A DNA stretch of 64,000 bases from Acidovorax sp. FJL06. Its GTDB lineage: Bacteria; Pseudomonadota; Gammaproteobacteria; Burkholderiales; Burkholderiaceae_C. Location: positions 62,001 to 126,000 of the forward strand of contig NZ_QAJR01000030.1 in assembly GCF_003852545.1 (NCBI RefSeq), written 5' to 3'. This document shows positions 1 to 9,781 of the stretch, piece after piece. The translations under genes and the position numbers were made by a program. Within the stretch, counting starts at the first letter, position 1. Each line of letters begins with the position of its first letter. The notes under the pieces are model-generated. The model was given only the letters and a program-made list of their open reading frames with translations. It did not search any database and had not been told where the DNA came from.

Positions 1-342
1 TGCAGATTCCCCGGCCAGCACGAACCACATGTTGAGCGACGGGTGGTCGCGCCGGTAGTTGTGGGCCACTTCGGGCAGCGCGTTCACCAGCGCCGTGACT
101 TCGTCAAAGCGCTCTTCGGGAACGGCCAGCGCTGCCAGCATGAACTGCCCGCCCGCGCGCTCAATCTGGAACAGGGGGCCAAAGCGCGTGAGCACGCCGC
201 TGGCCAGCAACTGGCGCAGGCATTCGATGACATGGTCCTCGCTCCAGCCCAGGGCTGCGCCCACGGCAGCGAAGGGGCGGTCCACCACGGGAAAGCCGCC
301 GTGCAGGTAGTCCACGAGGCGAAGCTGGTCCGGCCTAAGCAT
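1..342 (-). CDS. Heme d1 biosynthesis protein, NirG/NirH type (partial, runs off left edge)
   Basis: The first 114 codons are present; the gene continues past the left edge. The protein is an AsnC/Lrp-like unit of the NirD/L/G/H family, whose members act together in the cytoplasm to decarboxylate siroheme to didecarboxysiroheme on the way to heme d1. An N-terminal helix-turn-helix-like part is followed by the segment VAHNYRRDHPSLNMWFV, which matches the HNYERE...LNLWFV segment of the neighbouring NirDL protein. The start at 342 overlaps the end of nirDL by 8 bases, so translation is probably coupled. NirG and NirH cannot be told apart from this fragment. Confidence 0.8.
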   Translation of the reverse strand, partial: MLRPDQLRLVDYLHGGFPVVDRPFAAVGAALGWSEDHVIECLRQLLASGVLTRFGPLFQIERAGGQFMLAALAVPEERFDEVTALVNALPEVAHNYRRDHPSLNMWFVLAGESA

Positions 343-1324
343 GGGGGGCCTCCTGGAGGGCTGCAAACCGGCGCGGGCCGCGCTGGGTGAAGCGCCGCAG
401 GGAGAACAGGGTTTCGCGGCGCAGGTGTGCAATGCCGGCCTGCTGCGCGGCCTGCTCTATCAATGCCTGCACTTCGGTGCGCTCTTGCCCGTGCACCATG
501 CAATACAGGTTGTAGGGCCAGTGTTCCGAGCGCTCGCGTTGGTAGGCAAGGGTGATGCCGGGCTGCCGGGCGAGCAGGGCGCCACAGGCATCCACCTGCT
601 CGTCGGCCACATCAAACACCGTCATCGCGTTGGCGGTGTAGCCCACCTCGTGGTGGCGCACGACCATGCCAAAGCGGCTCAAGATGCCTTGTGCCAGCCA
701 GCGGTGCAGGGTCTCCAGCACGGTGGCGGGGCTCCATCCCAGGTGCTCCGCCCAGGCGTCGTAGGGCCGCGCGACCAGCGGCAGGCCCTGCTCGGCCAAT
801 GCCGCCAGTCCCGCTTCGTGGGCGGGCACGGGCGTGGAGGCTGCCTGCGTAGCGCCTCCCGCAGCGGCGGCGGTGGCACTGAGGTCGAAGCCCAGGTCGA
901 TGCGGTAGGGGCGCACCATGGGCAGCCGCAGCACGCGAAGCCCGGTGTCCTGTTCAATGCGGCAGAGCACCTGCTCCAGGGCTGCCGGGTCTGTGGCGGT
1001 AGCAACAAACCACAGGTTGAGCGGGTTTTCGCGTTCGTAGTTGTGGTTGACGCCCGGGTGGCTGGATACCAGGGCCGCGACGGCCTCCAGCCGCGCATGG
1101 GGCACGGCCATGGCGGCCAGCAGGCCCGCGCCGCCTGCGCCCGGCGCAAACACGGCGCCGATGCGGCCCAGCACCCCCGCGTCCTTCAGTCGCTGGCAAT
1201 GGGCGATGACCGCGTTGGCGGGGCGGCCCAGGGCGTGCCCCAGCACATCGAACGGTGCCAGGCAGAGCGGGAAATCGCGTTGCCAGGTGTTGAGCAGCGG
1301 CAGGTCGCTGGTGTGTGCACCCAT
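335..1324 (-). CDS. nirDL: NirD-NirL fusion, siroheme decarboxylase subunit
   Basis: A 329-residue protein made of two AsnC/Lrp-like halves in tandem, as expected for the NirD-L fusion found in several denitrifiers. Family knowledge: together with NirG and NirH it converts siroheme to 12,18-didecarboxysiroheme in heme d1 synthesis. The first half has HNYERENPLNLWFV near residue 92. The second half begins around residue 175 and carries the paired segment YQRERSEHWPYNLYCMVHG near residue 258. A linker rich in Ala, Gly and Thr (about residues 150-168) separates the halves. Its stop overlaps the next gene by 8 bases, and nirF ends 1 base upstream of its start, so the genes form one tight operon. 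Confidence 0.88.
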   Translation of the reverse strand: MGAHTSDLPLLNTWQRDFPLCLAPFDVLGHALGRPANAVIAHCQRLKDAGVLGRIGAVFAPGAGGAGLLAAMAVPHARLEAVAALVSSHPGVNHNYERENPLNLWFVATATDPAALEQVLCRIEQDTGLRVLRLPMVRPYRIDLGFDLSATAAAAGGATQAASTPVPAHEAGLAALAEQGLPLVARPYDAWAEHLGWSPATVLETLHRWLAQGILSRFGMVVRHHEVGYTANAMTVFDVADEQVDACGALLARQPGITLAYQRERSEHWPYNLYCMVHGQERTEVQALIEQAAQQAGIAHLRRETLFSLRRFTQRGPRRFAALQEAPHA

Positions 1325-1325
1325 G

Positions 1326-2519
1326 CTAGAAACCCATGCGCTGGGCGCGCGCCGTGAAGAAGATGCCGCTGGGCGCCTGGGCGGCCAGCGATGCCTGGGT
1401 GGCCAGCGTGGCGGTGTCCACCACCTGCACCTTGTCGTCGTCGCGGCAGCTGATCCACACCGACTCGCCGCGTGGCGTGAACTCCATGTGCATCACGGCC
1501 TTGCCGGGCTGCAGCGTGGCGGCCACGCGCTGGGCCAGGGTGTCGATGACCTGCACGCGGTGGTAGTCGGGCACGGCGAAGTTCACCCATACCTGGCGGC
1601 CATCGGGCCGCGCCATCACGAACACGGGCTGGCCCGCCACGGGGATGCGGCCCACCTCGGCCCAGGTGGTGGTGTCCACCACCAGCACCTCGTGGCGTCC
1701 GATGGCGGGCAGGTAGGCGTGGCGCCCGGCCACGGCCCAGCCACGCAGGTGGGGCATCTTGAAGACGGGCAGGGGCTCCTGCCCCCGGCCGTAGCCGGCG
1801 AGGATGCGCTGTGCTGTGGGCGCCTCGGCCCAGGTGTCCACCAGGGCCAGGCCGTCCTCGCCAAACAGGCCGGCGATGTAGTGCCGGCCATCGGGGGTGA
1901 TCAGTGCGTCATAGGGCTGGCGGCCGATGCCGTCGATGCGGGTCACGCGCGGCCGCGCGGGGTCGGTGCAGTCGGCAATGCAGATGGCGTTGGCATCGAA
2001 CAGGCTGTAGATGAAGCGCCGCCCCGGCAGGTCGGCCAGGCCCACCACGCGCGAGCGCTGGCCGTCGGCAGTGAGGGCCGGGATGTCGGCCCGCAGCGTG
2101 AGCCTTTCGGCGTCAAACACCTTGACGCCGCCGGGCGAGTAGTTCTGTGCGGCCACCAGCGTGCCGTCGGCGCTGATGGCGCCGCCAATGGAGTTGCCCG
2201 CCTGCTGCTCGCGGGCAGTGATGCGCTGGGTGAGCAGGTCGATGCGCGTGAGCGCCCCATCCCGGCCGAACACATAGGCGTGGCGGCCGTCGCGCGAGAA
2301 CACCACCGAGGCGTGCGACAGGTCGCCCAGCCCGGTCACGCGGGTGAGCACGGCGCGCTGGCTGGTGTTGACGATGAGGACGGCGCCCGTGGCGCGCTCG
2401 ATGACGACCCCGAGGTCGCCCGTGCCCATCAGCGGGGGCGGGGGTGCCAGGGGCGTAGCGCAGCCGCTGGCCAGCAGGGGCAGGGCAGCAAGGCCGGAGA
2501 GCAGCGAGCGCCGTTGCAT
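1326..2519 (-). CDS. nirF: NirF, heme d1 biosynthesis lipoprotein
   Basis: About 397 residues, related to the eight-bladed propeller of cytochrome cd1 but without a heme c domain. NirF acts in a late step of heme d1 formation on the periplasmic side. From the chosen ATG (2519) the N-terminus is MQRRSLLSGLAALPLLASGC, an export signal ending in a lipobox (LASGC), so the mature protein should be a lipoprotein. Repeated YxxDGRHAY-like blades follow. An in-frame ATG at 2603 overlaps the nirC stop as ATGA and would add 28 residues. That extension is encoded by GC-rich palindromic DNA (CCCCACGGAGTGGGG-like) that looks intergenic, so the later start is preferred; the choice is uncertain. Confidence 0.85.
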   Translation of the reverse strand: MQRRSLLSGLAALPLLASGCATPLAPPPPLMGTGDLGVVIERATGAVLIVNTSQRAVLTRVTGLGDLSHASVVFSRDGRHAYVFGRDGALTRIDLLTQRITAREQQAGNSIGGAISADGTLVAAQNYSPGGVKVFDAERLTLRADIPALTADGQRSRVVGLADLPGRRFIYSLFDANAICIADCTDPARPRVTRIDGIGRQPYDALITPDGRHYIAGLFGEDGLALVDTWAEAPTAQRILAGYGRGQEPLPVFKMPHLRGWAVAGRHAYLPAIGRHEVLVVDTTTWAEVGRIPVAGQPVFVMARPDGRQVWVNFAVPDYHRVQVIDTLAQRVAATLQPGKAVMHMEFTPRGESVWISCRDDDKVQVVDTATLATQASLAAQAPSGIFFTARAQRMGF

Positions 2520-2599
2520 CGCCAGGCCACCCCAGGATGAAAAGCCTGCCGATTCGGGGGGCAGTGACCCCACGGAGTGGGGCGCGTGGAGGGCGTTTT

Positions 2600-2947
2600 T
2601 CATGGCTTGGATGGAGGCGATGGAGGGAAGCCGCCAAGCAGTTGCCCGGCGATCCACAGTGCTTCGGTCTCGGTGACAAAGGCGCGCCACGGCGGCATGG
2701 GGGTGCCGGGGCGGCCGTGAAAAATGGTGGCGGCCATGGACTCCACAGGCTTGTCCGCCAGGGCCGCAGGGGTAAGGGGCGGGCCGAGCCCGCCCGTGAG
2801 GTGCATGCCGTGGCACGAGCCGCAGTCTTGCCGCACCATGCGCACCAGCTCGCGCTGGCGTTCTGGTGTGCCCGGCACCTGCGCTGCCGCCCCGGCGCAG
2901 GCCAGGGCGCACAGCAGCAGTGCGGCGGGGCGGGTGAAGGCCGGCAT
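2600..2947 (-). CDS. nirC: NirC-type periplasmic monoheme cytochrome c
   Basis: A 115-residue protein with a signal peptide (hydrophobic to about residue 22) and one heme c site, CGSCH, at residues 42-46. In denitrifiers NirC is a small c-type cytochrome encoded among the heme d1 genes. It can pass electrons to nitrite reductase and is thought to help heme d1 maturation. The MPPW segment near residue 87 provides a plausible axial methionine. It lies 19 bases after nirM and directly upstream of nirF, all on the minus strand. Assignment to NirC rather than another small cytochrome rests on operon position as well as size. Confidence 0.78.
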   Translation of the reverse strand: MPAFTRPAALLLCALACAGAAAQVPGTPERQRELVRMVRQDCGSCHGMHLTGGLGPPLTPAALADKPVESMAATIFHGRPGTPMPPWRAFVTETEALWIAGQLLGGFPPSPPSKP

Positions 2948-2966
2948 GGCGGGCTCGCGGTGCTGC

Positions 2967-3293
2967 TCAGGATTTCAGGATGAACTCGATCGCGGCCTTG
3001 AGGTCGGCGTCGTCGATCTTGTCCGGCCCGTTGGGCGACATCGGGATGGGGCCAAAGGCCCCCGAACCGCCCTTGCGCACCTTGTCGGTGAGCTGCGCGA
3101 TCACGTCCTTGCCCTTGTACTTGGCCGCGATGTCCTTGAACGAGGGCCCGACGAGCTTCTTGTCCTTGGAGTGGCAGGCCATGCAGCCCGCCTTGTTCAT
3201 GGCCTCTTCCGGCCCGGCCGCGCTGGCGGCGCCACTGGCCAGCGCCAGGGCCGCCGCCACGGCCAGGGGCCATGCAATGCGGAGGTTCTTCAT
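2967..3293 (-). CDS. nirM: NirM, cytochrome c551/c8
   Basis: A 108-residue class I cytochrome c with a Sec signal peptide ending near ASAAG (residues 22-27), a heme attachment motif CMACH at residues 37-41 and an axial Met in PIPMSPNG at about residue 85. The size after cleavage (about 82 residues) fits cytochrome c551/c8, the soluble periplasmic electron donor to cytochrome cd1 nitrite reductase. It starts 25 bases after the nirS stop, so the pair is almost certainly co-transcribed. Confidence 0.88.
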   Translation of the reverse strand: MKNLRIAWPLAVAAALALASGAASAAGPEEAMNKAGCMACHSKDKKLVGPSFKDIAAKYKGKDVIAQLTDKVRKGGSGAFGPIPMSPNGPDKIDDADLKAAIEFILKS

Positions 3294-3318
3294 GATGTGC
3301 TCCTGTTGGTTGTTGGGG

Positions 3319-5058
<1,740 letters not shown>

Positions 5059-5171
5059 TCATGGAGCAGCGATTGGTTTTCGGCAAGGCGCGGCTGCGCT
5101 CTGCGGCCCGGCCAACGGCTGTCCTTCGTCTGGTGCGGGCCTGCGTATCGTCCTGCGGGTGGTGCGTGCTG

Positions 5172-5191
5172 TCCTTGAACTGGTTCAAGGA
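5172..5191. promoter_or_regulatory. FNR/DNR-type box between nirS and nirE
   Basis: TTGAA-CTGG-TTCAA at 5175-5188 matches the TTGAT-N4-ATCAA consensus of the FNR/ANR/DNR/NNR family with symmetrical changes. The perfect arms extend outward to 8 bases each (TCCTTGAA and TTCAAGGA). It lies about 69 bases upstream of the nirE ATG and about 135 bases upstream of the nirS ATG, so one site could activate both divergent units under low oxygen or NO. Function is inferred from sequence and position. Confidence 0.7.
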
Positions 5192-5250
5192 CGCGCGGGC
5201 CGGTGTGTCAGAACAATGCATCACCCCACAGACAAACCGAAGGCCCCACG

Positions 5251-6069
5251 ATGAGCTTCATGGACAACCCCCAATGGCTGGAGCCCGCACGTGGCGCGGC
5301 CGCCGGTGCCCCGGTGCCCCCCGGGCGCGTGACGCTGCTGGGCGCAGGCCCGGGCGATCCGGACCTTCTGACGGTCAAGGCCGCGCGTGTGTTGCGCGAA
5401 GCCAGCCTGGTGCTGTATGACCATTTGGTAGGCGAACAGGTGCTGGACCTGGTGCCCGCCAGCGCAGAGTGCATCTATGTGGGCAAGGAGTCCTCCCGCC
5501 ACACGCTGCCGCAAGAGGCCATCATCGACCTGATGTGCCGGCTGGCGCGCAGCGGCCGGCCGCTGGTGCGCCTGAAGGGTGGAGATTGCTACGTGTTCGG
5601 GCGTGGTGGGGAAGAAGCCCTGGGCCTGGCGCAGGCGGGCATTCCGTTCGAGGTGGTGCCTGGCATCACGGCGGCCCAGGGGGCGGGCGCTTGCGCGGGC
5701 ATTCCGCTCACGCACCGCGACCATGCCGGCACCCTGGTGCTGGCCACGGGCCATCTGCGCGGCGACAACGACACCGCGCTGGACTGGCCGCTGCTGGCGC
5801 GTGCGCGCCAGACCGTGGTGTTCTACATGGGGGTGGCCACGCTGCCCACCATTTGCGCCCAGCTCATGGCCCATGGCATGCCGGCGGACACGCCGGCGGC
5901 CATCGTGGAGCGCGCCACGCTGCCTGGGCAGCGCTGTCTCACGGGCACCCTGGCATCGCTGCCCGGGGTGGCTGCCACCGAGGCGGTCCAGGCTCCGGCG
6001 CTGGTCATTGTGGGTGGGGTGGTGGCCTTGCAGCCAGCGCTGGCGCGGGGCATGGCCTGCGCAGGCTGA
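5251..6069 (+). CDS. nirE: NirE, uroporphyrinogen-III C-methyltransferase
   Basis: About 272 residues. The SAM-dependent enzyme methylates uroporphyrinogen III at C2 and C7 to precorrin-2, the precursor of siroheme and heme d1. Visible motifs include GAGPGDP at residues 31-37, VRLKGGDCYVFGRGGEE, VVPGITAAQGA and LTHRDHA, all typical of SUMT (CobA/NirE) enzymes. There is no CysG-type oxidase/ferrochelatase domain. The ATG at 5251 is preferred over upstream in-frame starts (MCQNNA...) because the family begins close to it. Divergence from nirS and the shared FNR box argue for a dedicated denitrification copy (NirE) rather than a cobalamin enzyme. Confidence 0.88.
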   Translation: MSFMDNPQWLEPARGAAAGAPVPPGRVTLLGAGPGDPDLLTVKAARVLREASLVLYDHLVGEQVLDLVPASAECIYVGKESSRHTLPQEAIIDLMCRLARSGRPLVRLKGGDCYVFGRGGEEALGLAQAGIPFEVVPGITAAQGAGACAGIPLTHRDHAGTLVLATGHLRGDNDTALDWPLLARARQTVVFYMGVATLPTICAQLMAHGMPADTPAAIVERATLPGQRCLTGTLASLPGVAATEAVQAPALVIVGGVVALQPALARGMACAG

Positions 6070-6142
6070 GCCGCAGCGTTGCGCATTATTGCCAAGACCG
6101 GCAGCCCAAGCCCGGGCGAGGCAACCCAGCGATGGCTTGCCG

Positions 6143-8173
6143 TCAGCCCGTGGATGCCGGGGTGGGCGCGGGGCGGGTGCGGTAGAACTCCAGGGGCACG
6201 GCCTGCATGTCCTTGGCGTGCTGGTTGAGCACCGACTTCTTCATCTTGCCCACCACATGCATCTCGCAGGGCTTGCAGTCAAAGCGCAGGGTGAGTTTTT
6301 CCTTGCCGTTGATGAGCATCAGGGGTTCGGCCTTGATGGTGCCCTGCACGCCCGTCACGCCCTTGGCCTGCTTGGGGCACAGGCTCATCGAAAAGCGCAC
6401 GCAGTGCTTGGTGATCATGAGGCTGACTTCGCCTTCTTCCTCGTGCGCCTCGTAGGCGGCGTCAATCACCTTCACGCCATGGCGCACGTAGAAGTCGTGT
6501 GCCTTGTGGTTGAACACATTGCCCAGGAACGAGAGTGTGTCCTCGGGGTAGGGCGCCGGGGGCTCCACCGGTGTGGCGCGCGGCAGGCGCGCAAAATTGC
6601 GGGCGCGCTGGGCCTCCAGGTCGGCCAATGCGTCACGGCGCAGCGCGTTGAGCACCGAGGCGGGCACGAACCAGGGCTCGGAGAGTTGCAGCGCAATGTC
6701 GTGCACCGCAAAGATCGTGGCGCCAAAGCGGCCGAGCTGCTCGCGCAGGCTGGCCTCGGCCTTGGCGGAATCGGTGGCGCTCTGGTGGGCGTGCTGTACA
6801 TCGGCGCAGCCCACGTTGCCGTCTTCGTCGGTCAGCATCAGGCTGAAGCCCGATGGCGTTTCGCTCAGGTGCGCCCACAGGCCGATGCGGCGGTCGCTGG
6901 ACTTCTTCTCCAGCGTGCGCACCCAGTCCATGTCGCGGTTGCGGTTGACCTCGGTGCCCTTGCGCAGGTCCTTGAAGCCCTCCATGGGGTCTTTGGGGTA
7001 CACGCGCCATTGGCCCACGCTGCGTGCGGACACGGGCTCGGCCACGTTGATGGCCATGCCCACCAGCTCCTTGTGCAGGTCGTAGTAGCACAGGCCATCG
7101 CCGTTGTGCAGCACGGTGGCGGGGTTGCTCACCTCCAGCTCCACAAAGTCGGGGCCCACCTTGGTCACCCAGCCGATGGCCTGGCCCGGGTTCTTGGGGC
7201 TGTCGAACGCGCCGATGTCTTCCTTGCGGCCGGTCACGAAGTAGTCGGTGAACTCGCGGTTGAAGTTCTGCAGCGGGTCGGGCGTGAACGTGAAGCGGGT
7301 GCTGCCGCTGGACGAGCGCGACAGCGGGCGGCCCGCGCTTTCGCGCTCTTCCAGGATCTCGTCGATGAGCGTGCGGTAGTGGGCCGTGATGTTCTTCACA
7401 TAGCCCATGTCCTTGTAGCGGCCTTCGATCTTGAAGCTGCGCACGCCCGCGTCGATGAGCGCGCGCAGGTTGTCGCTCTGGTTGTTGTCCTTCATCGAGA
7501 GCACGTGTTTGTCGTGCGCGATGAAGCGGCCCTGTGCGTCGGTCACCTGGTAGGGCAGGCGGCAGGCCTGGCTGCAGTCGCCCCGGTTGGCGCTGCGGCC
7601 GGTTTGCGCATGGCTGATGTTGCACTGGCCGCTGTAGGCCACACACAGCGCGCCGTGGATGAAGAACTCGATGTTGGCGCGGCCCGGTGCATCCACCGGC
7701 CCCAGCGCCTTGTGCACGGCGGCGATCTGCTGCACCGTGAGTTCGCGCGCCAGCACGATCTGCGACAGGCCCGCGTCCTGCAAAAAGCGCGCTTTCTCGG
7801 GCGTGCGGATGTCCGTCTGGGTGCTGGCGTGCAGCTGGATGGGCGGCAGGTCGTCCAGGGCGAGCAGGCCCATGTCCTGGATGATGAGCGCATCGGCACC
7901 GGCCTCGTACACCTGCCAGGCCATCTGGCGCGCGGCCTCCAGCTCGTCGTCGCGCAGGATGGTGTTCAGGGTGATGAAGATGCGGCTGTTGAAGCGGTGC
8001 GCGTGCTGCACCAGGCGCTCGATGTCCCGGATGTCGTTGCCCGCGCTGGCCCGCGCACCAAACGCGGGGCCGCCGATGTAGACGGCGTCGGCGCCGTGGT
8101 TGATGGCTTCGATGCCAATGTCGGCATCGCGCGCGGGGGAGAGCAGTTCGAGCTGGTGGGGCAGGAGAGACAT
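6143..8173 (-). CDS. U32-family protein, RlhA-like 23S rRNA hydroxylation factor
   Basis: A 676-residue member of the peptidase U32 family. The N-terminal U32 domain has LELLSPARDADIGIEAINHG, GADAVYIG and the cysteine-bearing signature around EFFIHGALCVAYSGQC...NRGDCSQACRLPY (about residues 175-215). These Cys residues are conserved in U32 proteins that hydroxylate RNA. Length and the C-terminal extension fit RlhA (YdcP), which makes 5-hydroxycytidine 2501 in 23S rRNA, better than the shorter TrhP/YegQ. A second Cys pair (CKPCEMH) lies near the C-terminus. It stands alone between convergent nirE and a divergent binding-protein gene. The family name is firm; the exact substrate is inferred. 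Confidence 0.75.
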   Translation of the reverse strand: MSLLPHQLELLSPARDADIGIEAINHGADAVYIGGPAFGARASAGNDIRDIERLVQHAHRFNSRIFITLNTILRDDELEAARQMAWQVYEAGADALIIQDMGLLALDDLPPIQLHASTQTDIRTPEKARFLQDAGLSQIVLARELTVQQIAAVHKALGPVDAPGRANIEFFIHGALCVAYSGQCNISHAQTGRSANRGDCSQACRLPYQVTDAQGRFIAHDKHVLSMKDNNQSDNLRALIDAGVRSFKIEGRYKDMGYVKNITAHYRTLIDEILEERESAGRPLSRSSSGSTRFTFTPDPLQNFNREFTDYFVTGRKEDIGAFDSPKNPGQAIGWVTKVGPDFVELEVSNPATVLHNGDGLCYYDLHKELVGMAINVAEPVSARSVGQWRVYPKDPMEGFKDLRKGTEVNRNRDMDWVRTLEKKSSDRRIGLWAHLSETPSGFSLMLTDEDGNVGCADVQHAHQSATDSAKAEASLREQLGRFGATIFAVHDIALQLSEPWFVPASVLNALRRDALADLEAQRARNFARLPRATPVEPPAPYPEDTLSFLGNVFNHKAHDFYVRHGVKVIDAAYEAHEEEGEVSLMITKHCVRFSMSLCPKQAKGVTGVQGTIKAEPLMLINGKEKLTLRFDCKPCEMHVVGKMKKSVLNQHAKDMQAVPLEFYRTRPAPTPASTG

Positions 8174-8251
8174 GGGGCGTGATTATCCCAGCGCACCCCG
8201 GTGCGTGCCTGGGGGAGGGCTGCCCATTAGCGTGGTTAATGCCGGAGCAAA

Positions 8252-8340
8252 TTGCTAAGTTTGCATAGCAAGTGCGGCAAATGGCCGCTGTCATGGCTAG
8301 GATGCGGGGCTTGTTGTGTACAAGATCGGTGCACAACAAG
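8252..8340. promoter_or_regulatory. Two inverted repeats upstream of the LivK-type gene
   Basis: Two symmetrical sites lie in the divergent promoter region. TTGCTA-N8-TAGCAA is at 8252-8271, and CTTGTTGTG-N13-CACAACAAG is at 8310-8340, ending 32 bases before the GTG start of the binding-protein gene. They could be operators for an unknown regulator, or the second could form a hairpin in the 5' leader. No T tract follows, so it is not a classical terminator. Confidence 0.4.
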
Positions 8341-8372
8341 CCTGCTTTGACTGATTCTGGAGACCTCGTACC

Positions 8373-9527
8373 GTGTTTTGCCCCGCTTTTGCTTCCTCGC
8401 CCCTGTTCCGCGTTTCTGCCCTGACCGCCATCGCGCTGGCCGCCAGCGTGGCCTCTGCGCAAGACGTGCAGACTGTCAAGATCGCCCATGCGGGCCCTGT
8501 GTCGGGCGGCATTGCCCACATCGGCAAGGACACCGAAAACGGCGTGCGCCTGGCGATTGACGACCTCAACGCCCAGAACCTGGTGATCGGCGGCAAGAAG
8601 ATCAAGTTCGAGATCGCCGCCGAAGACGATGCGGGTGATCCGCGCCAGGCCACCGCCGTGGCACAGAAGCTGTGTGACCAGAAAGTCGCTGGCGTGGTGG
8701 GCCACCTGCAGTCGGGCACGTCCATCCCGGCCTCGGCGGTCTACGCCAAGTGCGACCTGCCGCACATCACGGCGTCGGCCTCCAACCCCGACCTGACCAA
8801 GCCCGGCTACAAGACCTCCTTCCGCCTGATCGCCAACGACAACGCGCTGGGTGCAGCACTGGCGCTGTTTGGTGCCGACCACCAGAAGCTCAAGAGCGTG
8901 GCCATCATCGACGACCGCACGGCCTACGGCCAGGGCGTGGCCTCGGTCTTCAAGGCCACCGCGCTGCAAAAGGGCCTGAAGGTGGTGGGCGAGGAGTTCA
9001 CCAACGACAAGGCCACTGACTTCATGGCCATCCTCACGGCCATCAAGAACAAGAAGCCCGACGCGATCTTCTACGGCGGCCTGGACGCCCAGGCCGGTCC
9101 CATGCTGCGCCAGATGGAGCAGCTGGGCCTGGGCAACGTGAAGTTCTTTGGTGGTGACGCCCTGTGCACCGAAAAGCTGCCTGAGCTGTCGGGCAAGACC
9201 CCGGCCCTGAAGAATGTGACCTGTGCCACGGGCGGCGCATCGGTGGACAAGATGCAGGGTGGCGCCGACTGGAAGAAGCGCTATGACGCCAAGTTCCCCG
9301 GCCAGTTCCAGATCTACAGCCCCTATGCGTATGACGCTGCCATGGTGCTGGCCGACGCGATGAAGCGCGCCAACTCGGTGGACCCCAAGGTGTTCGGCCC
9401 TTTCATCGCCAAGACCGAGTACAAGGGCGTGACGGCGAACATCGCTTTCACGGCCAAGGGTGAGCTGACCACGCCCGCAGTGACGCTCTATACCTTCAAG
9501 GACGGCAGCCGCGTGGCGCTGAACTGA
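8373..9527 (+). CDS. Branched-chain amino acid-type ABC transporter substrate-binding protein
   Basis: A 384-residue LivJ/LivK-family periplasmic binding protein with a signal peptide ending near VASAQD (residues 27-32). Family segments include VKIAHAGPVSGGIAHIGKDTENGVRLAIDDLN and VGVVGHLQSGTSIPAS. A GTG at 8373 is the likely start, with GGAG about 10 bases upstream. No permease or ATPase gene is adjacent, so it must feed a transporter encoded elsewhere. The ligand cannot be deduced; branched-chain amino acids are only the commonest ligands of the family. Confidence 0.85.
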   Translation: MFCPAFASSPLFRVSALTAIALAASVASAQDVQTVKIAHAGPVSGGIAHIGKDTENGVRLAIDDLNAQNLVIGGKKIKFEIAAEDDAGDPRQATAVAQKLCDQKVAGVVGHLQSGTSIPASAVYAKCDLPHITASASNPDLTKPGYKTSFRLIANDNALGAALALFGADHQKLKSVAIIDDRTAYGQGVASVFKATALQKGLKVVGEEFTNDKATDFMAILTAIKNKKPDAIFYGGLDAQAGPMLRQMEQLGLGNVKFFGGDALCTEKLPELSGKTPALKNVTCATGGASVDKMQGGADWKKRYDAKFPGQFQIYSPYAYDAAMVLADAMKRANSVDPKVFGPFIAKTEYKGVTANIAFTAKGELTTPAVTLYTFKDGSRVALN

Positions 9528-9533
9528 GAGGGG

Positions 9534-9664
9534 GAGAACTTTTTACTGCGCGGCCGCCATGCGTCGTTGGGCGGTGCTCGGAATCCTCACGTACAGGCAG
9601 TACGTTCCGGTTCCTGCGCTCCGTCCGCCTAGCCTGGCAGCCGCTCGCTACAAAAGTTCACCCC
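9534..9664. repeat. Long imperfect inverted repeat (about 130 bp intergenic hairpin)
   Basis: The left side begins GAACTTTTTACTGCGCGGCC, and the right side read on the other strand begins GAACTTTTGTAGCGAGCGGC. The similarity continues inward to a central ACGTAC-AGGCA-GTACGT at 9589-9605. The whole stretch between the binding-protein gene and the next small ORF could fold into one long hairpin. It has no coding content. It may be a mobile or transcription-terminating intergenic element; no second copy was found in this window. Confidence 0.55.
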
Positions 9665-9781
9665 CTCCGAGGCCTTCGCGCCGCACTCGACGGCCGCCGC
9701 GTGCGGCCGTTTTTGCGTTCTGCATTTGCCTTTACAGTCGAGCCCACTGCGGGCCAGCGGCGCCCGGCAAGGAGCAATCAC

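Noticed and set aside
5203-5250. Earlier in-frame ATG for nirE (MCQNNASPHRQ...)
   Set aside because: It lies too close to the FNR-type box to leave room for a promoter and leader, and adds residues absent from the family.
5579-8182. 867-codon plus-strand frame
   Set aside because: It starts out of phase inside nirE and then runs antisense to the U32 gene; no domain is visible and the minus-strand protein is clearly real.
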